Assembly (NCBI GenBank): GCA_003489165.1
Contig: DNJG01000118.1
Coordinates: 1 to 15,918 of the forward strand
Direction: 5' to 3'
DNA: 15,918 nt
DNA from: Nitrospinota bacterium
GTDB taxonomy: Bacteria > Nitrospinota > Nitrospinia > UBA9942
Below, one piece after another: positions 1 through 6,610 of the stretch. The position numbers and the translations under genes were made by a program. The notes beneath the pieces are model-generated. The model did no database searches and was not told where the DNA came from. It worked only from the letters and a program-made list of their open reading frames with translations. How positions within the stretch are numbered: position 1 is the stretch's first letter; every line of letters begins with the position of its first letter.

Positions 1-930
1 TGCAAATGTGGATGTGGCGTGGGCGTTTATGTAATCCACTTCAGTTGGAGATATTCCGCCGCTCTTCAGTGCCATCTTCATGCACCTGACAGCCCCTTCT
101 CCGCCGGGTGGAGGGGATGTTATATGGAATGCATCCGCACTCATGCCGTAACCGACGACCTCACAATATATCTTCGCCTCTCTCTTTAATGCAGATTCCA
201 TTTCCTCCAGTATTAATATACCAGACCCTTCACCCATGACAAAACCATCCCTGTTTTTATCAAACGGGCGGCTTGCCCTTTTGGGTTCATCGTTTCTTGT
301 TGATAACGCCCTCGCTGCACAGAATCCGCCGATTCCGAGAGGTGTTATTACCGATTCAGTCCCGCCCGCAATCATAACATCTGCATCACCCCTCTGTATA
401 ATTTTATAAGCGTCTCCGATTGCATTGGTTCCTGTTGCACATGCAGTAACCACGCATGAATTGGGTCCCTTTGCACCAAATCTTATGGATATCTGTCCTG
501 ATGCAAGGTTTGCTATGAGCATGGGGATAAAGAAAGGCGAAATCCTTCTCACGCCTTCCTTGAGGTATATATCATAATATTTTTCAATGGAGGGGAGTCC
601 GCCAAGCCCAGCACCAACGAGGACACCAACCATGTCGGCATTCTCATCCGTGATTTTTAACCCGGAGTCGTCCACTGCCATTATGGCACCTGCCAGTGCA
701 TAATGGATAAAGGTATCCATCTTTTTAATCTCTTTCTTGTCAATGTAATCGGATGGATTAAAGTCTTTTACCTCTCCAGCAATCTTTGTAGGAAAATCAG
801 AGGCGTCAAATCTTGTAATATTACCTATTCCTGATTCCCCTCTACAGATTGCTTCCCATGTCTTCTCCACACCTATTCCGAGAGGTGTGATCATTCCCAG
901 TCCTGTAACAACAACCCGTCTGTTCATCAT
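1..930 (-). CDS. fabF: 3-oxoacyl-ACP synthase II (KAS II), 3' end missing
   Basis: Condensing enzyme that elongates acyl-ACP with malonyl-ACP in cytoplasmic type II fatty acid synthesis. I translated the minus strand by hand. It opens MMNRRVVVTGLGMITPLG, a typical KAS II N-terminus, and gives 310 residues before the left edge cuts it off; the family is about 410. The nucleophile is Cys164 in VTACATGTNA, and the first catalytic His is His304 in NAHATST, six residues from the edge. The second His and the C-terminal half of the thiolase fold lie outside. Two ATG codons are adjacent at the start (930 and 927), so the first residue is uncertain. No Shine-Dalgarno is evident. It lies 91 bases after acpP and is the last visible gene of the fab operon. 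Confidence 0.95.
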   Translation of the reverse strand, partial: MMNRRVVVTGLGMITPLGIGVEKTWEAICRGESGIGNITRFDASDFPTKIAGEVKDFNPSDYIDKKEIKKMDTFIHYALAGAIMAVDDSGLKITDENADMVGVLVGAGLGGLPSIEKYYDIYLKEGVRRISPFFIPMLIANLASGQISIRFGAKGPNSCVVTACATGTNAIGDAYKIIQRGDADVMIAGGTESVITPLGIGGFCAARALSTRNDEPKRASRPFDKNRDGFVMGEGSGILILEEMESALKREAKIYCEVVGYGMSADAFHITSPPPGGEGAVRCMKMALKSGGISPTEVDYINAHATSTFA

Positions 931-945
931 AAGATGTAGGGGTAA

Positions 946-1016
946 GGATTCGAGGGTTCAAGGGTTCGAGTGAAGGCATTTACCTTTGAGCCCTTGACCA
1001 CTTGAATCCTTGAATC
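946..1016. repeat. Intergenic quasi-palindrome, 8-base unit (TTGAA type)
   Basis: The left arm (946-972) reads as degenerate 8-mers GATTCGAG, GGTTCAAG, GGTTCGAG. The right arm (991-1016) is their approximate reverse complement, with units such as CACTTGAA and TCCTTGAA. The arms could fold into one imperfect hairpin in DNA or RNA. It starts 5 bases after the acpP stop and ends 15 bases before the fabF start. Confidence 0.8.
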
Positions 1017-1021
1017 TTGCC

Positions 1022-1252
1022 TTATTTGTGTTTTTCAATATAATCTATTGCATCTTTAACCGTAGCGATTTTTTCTGCTGCCTCATCTGGTATCTCTATG
1101 TCAAATGCCTCTTCAAATGCCATTACCAGCTCAACAGTATCCAGTGAGTCAGCCCCGAGGTCATTAACAAAAGACGCTGTGGGTGTTACCTCACTATCTT
1201 CAACTCCTAACTGCTCTACAATAATCTCTTTTACCTTTTGTTCTACTGACAT
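1022..1252 (-). CDS. acpP: Acyl carrier protein
   Basis: Carries acyl intermediates on a 4'-phosphopantetheine arm for every Fab enzyme in this operon and for PlsX. It has 76 residues, the usual size, is strongly acidic and contains the modification site Ser36 in GADSLDTVEL. The start is supported by a very strong Shine-Dalgarno (AGGAGGGAGGG) a few bases upstream of the ATG, much better than those of its neighbours, which suits a protein needed in large amounts. It lies between fabG and fabF, a common bacterial order. Confidence 0.98.
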   Translation of the reverse strand: MSVEQKVKEIIVEQLGVEDSEVTPTASFVNDLGADSLDTVELVMAFEEAFDIEIPDEAAEKIATVKDAIDYIEKHK

Positions 1253-1268
1253 AATCCCTCCCTCCTTC

Positions 1269-1342
1269 TAACTTTTAACTCATAACTCATAACTTATAAC
1301 TTACAACCTGTTATTAGTTGTTAGTTATCAGTTATTAGTTGG
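1269..1342. repeat. Intergenic quasi-palindrome, 7-base unit (AACTNAT type)
   Basis: The left arm (about 1269-1307) is a run of heptamers AACTCAT, AACTCAT, AACTTAT, AACTTAC. The right arm (1311-1342) is the complementary series TTAGTTA and TCAGTTA. It touches the fabG stop codon (TAA, 1343-1345) with no gap and ends 16 bases before the acpP start, so only the acpP ribosome-binding region separates it from the gene. The same unit recurs between the tRNAs at 15814-15894. Confidence 0.85.
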
Positions 1343-2080
1343 TTACATATACATCCCGCCGTTTACATGAATTACCTGTCCTGTAATATAAGATGCCTTT
1401 TCAGAGACAAGGAAACAGACACAATTGGCTACATCCTCAGGAGTCCCGAATCTCTCCATTGGAATCAGTTTTGTTAATTCATTTCTTGCATTCTCCGGTA
1501 GTGCCTCTGTCATATCAGTAACAATGTAGCCGGGTGCTATTGCATTGACATTGACATTGCGAGAGGCAAGTTCACGGGCAATAGATTTTGTAAATCCGAT
1601 TATGCCTGCCTTTGATGCAGCATAGTTCGCCTGCCCCGGATTTCCCATTGCGCCGACAATAGAAGTTATATTTATTATATTCCCCCCTTTCTGTTTTATC
1701 ATATATCTTGATGCCGCCTTTGTGCAATTAAAAGTCCCTGTAAGATTTATGCCTATAACAGAGTCCCAATCCTCTTTTTTCATCCTTAATATAAGCGAAT
1801 CCTTGTTTATGCCTGCATTGTTTACCAGTATATCTATTTTGCCAAACTTTTCAATACATGACTCTATTACTTTGTTTGCATCTTCAGGATTTGATACATC
1901 TGCCTTTACCACCACTACAGTTCTTCCCATAGCCTCTATCTTCCTGGCGGTATCAGACGCACTCGTAACATTTTCAGTAATAACAAGGTCGGCACCATCC
2001 TTTGCCAGTGCTGTGGCAATTGACTTCCCTATACCCTTTGCCGCCCCAGTTACAACTGCTATCTTTCCATTCAGATTCAT
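1343..2080 (-). CDS. fabG: 3-oxoacyl-ACP reductase
   Basis: NADPH-dependent reduction of 3-oxoacyl-ACP, the first reductive step of each elongation cycle. The protein has 245 residues, full length for this short-chain dehydrogenase family. The cofactor-binding TGAAKGIG is at residues 11-18 and NNAG at 87-90. The catalytic tetrad is Asn112, Ser140, Tyr153 and Lys157 (YAASK). The C-terminus (TGQVIHVNGGMYM) is typical of FabG. The context of fabD upstream and acpP downstream excludes most other short-chain dehydrogenases. No clear Shine-Dalgarno precedes the ATG; a repeat element ends 14 bases upstream. Confidence 0.97.
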   Translation of the reverse strand: MNLNGKIAVVTGAAKGIGKSIATALAKDGADLVITENVTSASDTARKIEAMGRTVVVVKADVSNPEDANKVIESCIEKFGKIDILVNNAGINKDSLILRMKKEDWDSVIGINLTGTFNCTKAASRYMIKQKGGNIINITSIVGAMGNPGQANYAASKAGIIGFTKSIARELASRNVNVNAIAPGYIVTDMTEALPENARNELTKLIPMERFGTPEDVANCVCFLVSEKASYITGQVIHVNGGMYM

Positions 2081-2094
2081 AATAAAATACTTTT

Positions 2095-2258
2095 GCCACA
2101 GAGTTCACAGAGAACACAGAGAAAAAACCAATCTTTTTTGACACAGATTTACACTGAATATTTATGATTTTTATGGTTCTTTATTTCTGTGTTAATCATA
2201 ATTTGTCTGTGTCTTTCAGTGTCTTTATTTTCTTGTCTTTCTCTGTGCCCTCTGTGGC
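2095..2258. repeat. Intergenic quasi-palindrome, GCCACAG-ended, nested arms
   Basis: The outer arms are GCCACAGAG at the left, followed by 9-base units such as CACAGAGTT and CACAGAGAA, and CTCTGTGCCCTCTGTGGC at the right. An inner pair (GACACAG..ACACTGAA near 2140-2158 against TCTGTGTCTTTCAGTGTC near 2206-2223) is nested inside. Its right end supplies the first base of the fabD stop codon as read on the minus strand (TAGCCACAGAGG). The left end lies 14 bases before the fabG ATG. The element fills nearly the whole 177-base spacer. Confidence 0.85.
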
Positions 2259-3205
2259 TAATTAGTCAGTTCCTTCAGTGTTTTTTCAAGGCTCTTCATG
2301 TCTTCTACATTGAGACACTTTATGTCTTTGTTCATTCTCTTCATCAATCCTGAAAGAACCCTCCCGGGACCTAATTCTATTATTGTATCAATTCCATTAT
2401 CAAGCATTAATTTCATTGATTCAACCCATCGGACAGGATTACTGACCTGCCGCTTTAATGAACTTCTTGCATCGTCTCCGTTTTTTATTTCCCTTGCATC
2501 TACATTTGTAATGACAGGGAAGTTTAGTCTATTGAAATTCAGCTTGTCAAGTTCAATAGACAGTTTTTCTTCGGCAGGCTTCATTAATGAAGTATGAAAT
2601 GGGGCGCTTACAGGAAGCATCACTACCTTTTTTGCCCCTGTATCCTGTGCTATTTTTGCAGCCTTTTCTACTGCATCTTTCTTTCCTGCTATAACTGTCT
2701 GTTCGGGACTGTTATAATTTGCAGGCTGGACAAGATTATTGTTTTCTTCTTCTGAAATCTTTTTGCAGATATCCTCGATTATTCCCCTGTCCAAACCGAT
2801 TATTGCAGCCATTGCACCTATCCCGACAGGAACCGCCTCTTGCATAAATCTACCCCTCATCCTCACTATAGATACCCCATCAGAAAACCTTAATGAGCCT
2901 GATGCAAATATGGCAGAATATTCACCAAGACTATGCCCTGCCGAAATAACAGGAGAGATTCCATTCTCTTTCAGCAGTTCACTGGCTATTGAACTCACTA
3001 TGAAGATTGCAGGCTGTGTATTCTCTGTCAGTTTTAACGCCTCCTCCGGCCCATTAAAACAGGTAGAGGAGATATTGATTCCGAGTATATCATCTGCCTC
3101 TTTGAACATCTCGGCAGCTTTTTTGCTTCCGTTCTGGAAATCCTGCCCCATCCCCACATACTGAGAACCCTGTCCTGGAAATAAAAATGCAATCTTTTTG
3201 TTCAT
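2258..3205 (-). CDS. fabD: Malonyl-CoA:ACP transacylase
   Basis: Transfers malonate from CoA to ACP, making the extender unit used by FabH and FabF. It has 315 residues, normal for the family. Motifs are FPGQGSQ (9-15), the nucleophile Ser92 in GHSLGEYSA, Arg117 (expected to bind the malonyl carboxylate) and catalytic His204 in SAPFHTSLM. It starts one base after the fabH stop, so translation is probably coupled; only a weak GGTGA precedes the ATG. The stop codon is shared with the edge of a repeat element. Confidence 0.97.
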   Translation of the reverse strand: MNKKIAFLFPGQGSQYVGMGQDFQNGSKKAAEMFKEADDILGINISSTCFNGPEEALKLTENTQPAIFIVSSIASELLKENGISPVISAGHSLGEYSAIFASGSLRFSDGVSIVRMRGRFMQEAVPVGIGAMAAIIGLDRGIIEDICKKISEEENNNLVQPANYNSPEQTVIAGKKDAVEKAAKIAQDTGAKKVVMLPVSAPFHTSLMKPAEEKLSIELDKLNFNRLNFPVITNVDAREIKNGDDARSSLKRQVSNPVRWVESMKLMLDNGIDTIIELGPGRVLSGLMKRMNKDIKCLNVEDMKSLEKTLKELTN

Positions 3206-3206
3206 A

Positions 3207-4193
3207 TCACCATCTTATCAATGCCGAACCCCATGTAAGGCCGCCGCCGAAAGCCACCATAAGGATTAAATCGCCTTCTTTAATCCTTCCTCCCTTTAAT
3301 GCCTCGTCAAGTGCGAGGGGGATTGATACGGCCGAAGTGTTTCCATATTTTTCTATGTTTACAAATATCTTTTCTTTAGGCAGTTCAAGGTTCTCTGCTA
3401 CGGCATCAATTATCCTTTTGTTTGCCTGATGAGGAATGAGCAAGTCTATATCAGAGACCTTATATCCATTTAGTGTTAACGCCTCTCTTGCAGCCTTAAC
3501 CATATTTTTTACTGCTATCTTAAAGAGGGAGTTCCCTTTCATTTTTAACAGGTGGAGTTTATTATCTATTGTTTCATGGGTTAATGGAGAACTGCTCCCT
3601 CCGCCCATCAAATACAAAAGGTCGGCGTATTTACCATCTGAATATATAAGGGTGGATATTATGCCGTCAGCCTTATTCCCACCAACCCCCTTCAAGACAG
3701 TGGCAGCTGCCCCGTCACCAAACAGCACACATGTGTTTCTGTCTGTCCAATCAATATAGCGGCTGAAAATCTCAGTTGCAATTAAAAGGATTGTTTTGTA
3801 TTTTCCACTTTTTATATATTGTTCCGCTACAGAAAGGGCATAAATATAACCCGAACATGCTGCTGATATATCAAATGCAGCAGACTTTTTTGCACCTATG
3901 GCTGACTGGACAAAACACGCTGTGGAGGGGAAAAACATATCAGGCGTTGCAGTGGCAACGAGAATAAGGTCAATCTCTTCAGGAGTAACACCACTGTCTT
4001 TTAAAGCCTTATGTGCAGCCTTTACCGCAAGGTCAGAGGCTTTGTCCTTGTCAGACGCTATCCTCCTTTCAGACATTCCGGTGCGTGTATGAATCCACTC
4101 ATCGGATGTATCAACCATCTTTTCCAAGTCGAAATTTGTAAGTACTTTTTCAGGGACATATGAGCCTGTCCCTATAATCTTTACCCTTTTCAT
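3207..4193 (-). CDS. fabH: 3-oxoacyl-ACP synthase III (KAS III)
   Basis: Starts fatty acid synthesis by condensing an acyl-CoA primer, usually acetyl-CoA, with malonyl-ACP. It has 328 residues, full length. The catalytic triad is visible: Cys113 in SAACSGYIYAL, His255 in PHQANKRI and Asn285 in YGNTSA. The C-terminal glycine-rich VAFGGGLTWGSALIRW is diagnostic. The primer preference (straight or branched) cannot be told from these motifs. It sits between plsX and fabD, the common plsX-fabH-fabD-fabG order. There is no visible Shine-Dalgarno; a repeat ends 17 bases upstream of the ATG. Confidence 0.97.
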   Translation of the reverse strand: MKRVKIIGTGSYVPEKVLTNFDLEKMVDTSDEWIHTRTGMSERRIASDKDKASDLAVKAAHKALKDSGVTPEEIDLILVATATPDMFFPSTACFVQSAIGAKKSAAFDISAACSGYIYALSVAEQYIKSGKYKTILLIATEIFSRYIDWTDRNTCVLFGDGAAATVLKGVGGNKADGIISTLIYSDGKYADLLYLMGGGSSSPLTHETIDNKLHLLKMKGNSLFKIAVKNMVKAAREALTLNGYKVSDIDLLIPHQANKRIIDAVAENLELPKEKIFVNIEKYGNTSAVSIPLALDEALKGGRIKEGDLILMVAFGGGLTWGSALIRW

Positions 4194-4210
4194 ATTAAAA
4201 TATCTTTTTG

Positions 4211-4374
4211 GCCACAGATTTACACAGACTTAATAATTATTTTAAATCTTAACCACTGAAATCACTGAAAATAACAACAGGACACTGAAATAAAATATTT
4301 TCAATTCTGTGCCTTTCAGTGTCTTCAGTGGTAAAGTCTTTTAATGCATGTTTTAGTTAGTAAAAGTCAGTGGC
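4211..4374. repeat. Intergenic quasi-palindrome, GCCACAG-ended
   Basis: The left end reads GCCACAGATTTACACAGAC and the right end AGTCAGTGGC, roughly reverse complementary. An internal pair, CCACTGAAATCACTGAAA (about 4253-4270) and TTTCAGTGTCTTCAGTGG (about 4314-4331), is a second stem. The element fills the plsX-fabH spacer. Its right edge contributes to the plsX stop codon (TAGCCACTGAC on the minus strand) and its left edge is 17 bases from the fabH ATG. Confidence 0.85.
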
Positions 4375-5492
4375 TAAATAGTTTTTTCCTCTGTGTCCTC
4401 TGTGGTTGCTTCTTTTCCTGTTTCTTTTTCCCTTGAAAAACTTACGATTTCTTTTAATGCCCTCAATACCCCGCCTTTTTTAACCTCCGACGGCTGTATT
4501 GTAATATTACGCTCTATATCCTCCTGTATATGGATATTTACCTTTCCTTTTACAAATTCCCCTGCCTGTCTTATGGCATTTTTTATCGCCTTTGGAGATG
4601 ATGAGCCGTGGGCGATTATACAGATGCCGTTTACACCTAAGAGGGGCGCACCGCCGTATTCTGAGTAGTCTACACTTTTCTTAAAAGATTCTAAGTATGG
4701 CTTAATTAAAAGATAACCAAGTTTGCTCCGCCAGCTTTTTGTAAATATGCCCTTTAATGCCTTTCCTATCATATCTGCAAGGCTTTCACTCACCTTTAGG
4801 GTAATATTGCCGATAAATCCATCACTCACAACGACATCTGCTGCACCTTTATATAATTCCTTCCCTTCCACATTGCCGATAAAATTAAGGGTGCTCTTCT
4901 TTAAAACCTTATGAACCTCCTTTGTAATTTCATTCCCCTTATCTTCTTCCTCTCCGTTATTTAAAATTCCGACTCTGGGATTGTCCCTCCCGAGGACATA
5001 CTTGGCAAACACATGACCCATAATGCCGAATTGAAAAAGCTGGTGGGGTTTGCAGTCAACATTTGCCCCTGCATCTATCAGGATTACAGGACCGCTTGCA
5101 GTTGGCAGTTGAACTGCTATTGCAGGCCTGTCAATTCCTTTCAGCGTCCTGAGGATAAGGGTTGATGCAGCCATAACAGCCCCAGTATTCCCGGCGCTGA
5201 CAAAGGCATCAGCCTCACCCCTCTTAACAAGCTCTATGCCGACCTTTATGGAGGAGTCTCTTTTCTTGCGGAGTGCGACAGATGGGGATTCATGCATTTC
5301 AATAATCTCTGAGGCATGTCTTATGCTCAAGGGAAGATTTTTCACATCATATTTTTTTAGCTCTGAAGAAATGACCTCTCTCTTTCCAACTAAAATAATA
5401 TTAGTGCCAAATTCCCTTGCTGCATGGACTGCCCCCTCAATTATTGCCGATGGGGCTTTATCTCCTCCCATTGTGTCTACTGCTATTTTCAT
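4374..5492 (-). CDS. plsX: Phosphate acyltransferase PlsX
   Basis: Makes acyl-phosphate from acyl-ACP, which PlsY uses to acylate glycerol-3-phosphate; this links fatty acid synthesis to phospholipid synthesis at the membrane. I start it at the ATG giving MKIAVDTMGGDKAP, the standard PlsX N-terminus. A start 11 codons upstream (5525) would read through a repeat element and is unlikely. The chosen form has 372 residues, somewhat longer than the roughly 330-350 usual. The excess is a charged tail; the last 12 residues (EATTEDTEEKTI) are encoded by repeat-type sequence (4388-4405). No Shine-Dalgarno is evident; a repeat ends 17 bases before the ATG. Neighbours rpmF and fabH are the classical PlsX context. 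Confidence 0.96.
   Translation of the reverse strand: MKIAVDTMGGDKAPSAIIEGAVHAAREFGTNIILVGKREVISSELKKYDVKNLPLSIRHASEIIEMHESPSVALRKKRDSSIKVGIELVKRGEADAFVSAGNTGAVMAASTLILRTLKGIDRPAIAVQLPTASGPVILIDAGANVDCKPHQLFQFGIMGHVFAKYVLGRDNPRVGILNNGEEEDKGNEITKEVHKVLKKSTLNFIGNVEGKELYKGAADVVVSDGFIGNITLKVSESLADMIGKALKGIFTKSWRSKLGYLLIKPYLESFKKSVDYSEYGGAPLLGVNGICIIAHGSSSPKAIKNAIRQAGEFVKGKVNIHIQEDIERNITIQPSEVKKGGVLRALKEIVSFSREKETGKEATTEDTEEKTI
4388..4405. repeat. Solitary repeat arm inside the 3' end of plsX
   Basis: CCTCTGTGTCCTCTGTGG is two 9-base units matching the outer arms of the GCCACAG-ended intergenic elements. It lies in frame in plsX and encodes TTEDTEE just before the stop codon. It sits next to, but outside, the full element at 4211-4374. 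Confidence 0.75.
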
Positions 5493-5509
5493 TTTATTAA
5501 GACAAATAA

Positions 5510-5611
5510 GCCACAGAGGGCACACAGGAGAGAAAGATAAGGTAAAGGAACAAGTAAAGGAAAGATTTTTTCTCTGTCTCTACCTGCTTTATATTCTGTA
5601 TTCTCTGTGGC
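5510..5611. repeat. Intergenic quasi-palindrome, GCCACAG-ended
   Basis: The left end is GCCACAGAGGGCACACAGG and the right end is TTCTCTGTGGC, with TTTTTCTCTGTCTCTACC inside. It begins 6 bases after the rpmF stop and ends 17 bases before the plsX ATG, occupying most of the 125-base rpmF-plsX spacer. Confidence 0.8.
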
Positions 5612-5617
5612 GTTAAA

Positions 5618-5803
5618 TTACTCCATCTCTTCAACTTTTACAATTTCATTTCCCTTGTAGTATCCGCAATTTGGACATACCTGATGGGGCGGTTTAACCT
5701 CATGGCATTGAGGACAAGTTGAAAGGATAGGCAGACTTATACCATGGTGAGACCTTCTTTTCCCTCTTCTCGATCTGGATACCTTCTTCTTTGGTACTGG
5801 CAT
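5618..5803 (-). CDS. rpmF: 50S ribosomal protein L32, zinc-binding form
   Basis: Small structural protein of the large ribosomal subunit. It has 61 residues, the normal size. The N-terminus MPVPKKKVSRSRRGKRRSH is the L32 signature. Cys30, Cys33, Cys43 and Cys46 form two CxxC/CPxCG pairs, so this is the zinc-ribbon version rather than the cysteine-free paralogue. The start is confirmed by a consensus Shine-Dalgarno (GGAGG) about 5 bases before the ATG. Its position between the DUF177 gene and plsX is one of the most conserved bacterial arrangements and couples ribosome and lipid synthesis. Confidence 0.98.
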   Translation of the reverse strand: MPVPKKKVSRSRRGKRRSHHGISLPILSTCPQCHEVKPPHQVCPNCGYYKGNEIVKVEEME

Positions 5804-5820
5804 ATTTCCTCCATTTAAAA

Positions 5821-5850
5821 GTTAATAGTGACTAGTGAACAAGTACTAAT
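5821..5850. repeat. Short repeat element, 7-base unit (TCACTAG type)
   Basis: On the minus strand it contains TTCACTAGTCACTATTAAC, that is heptamers TCACTAG and TCACTAT, preceded by TGATTAGTACTTG, with a short palindrome ACTAGT. It overlaps the DUF177 stop codon (TGA, 5850-5852) and ends 17 bases before the rpmF ATG. It is shorter than the other elements and has no full second arm. Confidence 0.5.
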
Positions 5851-6449
5851 CACAGTTTTATCTTCTTCAATATTTCTAATCTTTCATCTATATCATTTTC
5901 CTTACAGTTACATTTACTAATATTCAAATTCTGACCACAATGCGGACACAGCCCCAGACAATTTCCCTTGCATAAAGGCTTTATAGAAATTGACAACAAA
6001 ATCTGGTCCCTTACGGTAGGGAGTATATCTATGTTATCCCCCGTGTAATAAGAGACATTTAAGTCGCTTTCCATAAGCTCAAGTTCTTCCTTATTGGAAG
6101 ATTCTCCCTTTTCAGGAAGATACTCGGCTGAAAATTCAGCATTAATCTCATCAGTAAAATTATCAAGACATCTACTGCAAGTCAATTCAACAAATGTGGA
6201 AATCTGTCCATTTAGATATATAATTTCATCACACTTGGTCAGAGTGCAATTTATTGTTACATCTTTTACAATTTTAAAATCCCTGTCTCTAAAATCAAAA
6301 TATGAAGGATTTTTTATAAACTCAACATTTAATCCCTTATCGCCAATATCCTCAATATCAATCCAAAGACCTTCAGGAAGATTAGCTGATTTTTTATCCA
6401 CTGCTGATACTTTATTATCAAAGCCCTTTTTGCGGGATTTAAAAACCAC
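5850..6449 (-). CDS. DUF177 (YceD) family protein, cysteine-rich
   Basis: A member of the DUF177/YceD family usually encoded just before rpmF; in other bacteria the family has been tied to 23S rRNA accumulation, but the exact role is unsettled. It has 199 residues. Recognisable parts are WIDIEDI (29-35), the central LTCSRCLDNF with Cys91 and Cys94, and a C-terminal cluster with Cys160, 164, 168, 171, 180 and 182. The latter resembles a zinc site and is richer in cysteine than I expect for the family. The start is a GTG (6449) without a clear Shine-Dalgarno. It adds about 28 residues before the family core, so an internal GTG at residue 17 is a plausible alternative. It is the first gene of the lipid/ribosome operon, separated from rpmF by 46 bases. 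Confidence 0.85.
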   Translation of the reverse strand: MVFKSRKKGFDNKVSAVDKKSANLPEGLWIDIEDIGDKGLNVEFIKNPSYFDFRDRDFKIVKDVTINCTLTKCDEIIYLNGQISTFVELTCSRCLDNFTDEINAEFSAEYLPEKGESSNKEELELMESDLNVSYYTGDNIDILPTVRDQILLSISIKPLCKGNCLGLCPHCGQNLNISKCNCKENDIDERLEILKKIKL

Positions 6450-6461
6450 GGCTATAGATAT

Positions 6462-6480
6462 GCGGGATATTTTTGTCCGC
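6462..6480 (-). promoter_or_regulatory. Near-palindrome in the leader of the lipid operon
   Basis: GCGGGATATTTTTGTCCGC pairs GCGG-A with T-CCGC around an A/T-rich centre, with one bulged base. It lies just upstream of the GTG of the DUF177 gene, in the leader. The octamer ATCCCGCA (minus strand) occurs both here (6461-6468) and 30 bases downstream (6431-6438). It could be a protein-binding site or a leader stem; no known operator is recognised. Confidence 0.3.
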
Positions 6481-6510
6481 TATATTTTTCTGGAGGATTT
6501 CCCACATAAT

Positions 6511-6539
6511 AAAAAAACCTGGCAATTAACCAGGTTTTT
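6511..6539 (-). terminator. Intrinsic terminator or attenuator hairpin
   Basis: A perfect 10-base stem (AAAAACCTGG, 6513-6522, with CCAGGTTTTT, 6530-6539) and a 7-base loop. Read on the minus strand it ends in a run of seven T, a canonical Rho-independent terminator. It would stop transcripts coming from the GH57 genes. It also lies downstream of a promoter-like sequence (6571-6599) and upstream of the DUF177 gene, so it may act as an attenuator for the lipid operon. On the plus strand the T run is shorter. Confidence 0.85.
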
Positions 6540-6570
6540 AAGAAAACTTTTTAAATTTATAACTACTTAA

Positions 6571-6599
6571 TATATATCAATATATTATACTCCTGTCAA
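6571..6599 (-). promoter_or_regulatory. Sigma70-like promoter for the DUF177-rpmF-plsX-fab operon
   Basis: On the minus strand, a perfect -35 TTGACA (6594-6599), a 17-base spacer and TATATA (6571-6576) as -10; a TATATT offset by two bases is an alternative -10. It begins 12 bases after the stop of the upstream GH57 gene. The expected transcript start, near 6564, precedes the hairpin at 6511-6539 by about 25 bases. Confidence 0.65.
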
Positions 6600-6610
6600 G
6601 TGCTTTTCCC

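Noticed and set aside
1269..1342. Possible CRISPR array or simple microsatellite
   Set aside because: Units are 7 bases with no spacers, and the second half is the reverse complement of the first, which neither a CRISPR array nor a plain microsatellite shows.
1722..2141. Plus-strand open frame of about 139 codons over fabG
   Set aside because: It is antisense to a well-defined fabG, has no family resemblance, and its end runs into the repeat at 2095.
2095..2258. Insertion sequence remnant or MITE
   Set aside because: There are GCCACAG termini in inverted orientation, but no convincing target-site duplication is seen and the internal sequences of the four similar elements do not match each other well. 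Kept as a repeat, not a mobile element.
5493..5525. Upstream start for plsX adding 11 residues
   Set aside because: The extra residues come from repeat sequence, while MKIAVDTMGGDKAP is the standard start of the family.
5236..5616. Plus-strand open frame of about 126 codons over the plsX start and the following spacer
   Set aside because: Antisense to the conserved PlsX N-terminus, and its tail is repeat sequence.
6094..6570. Plus-strand open frame of about 158 codons opposite the DUF177 gene
   Set aside because: It lies opposite a recognisable gene and crosses the terminator hairpin and the leader; composition looks like a shadow.
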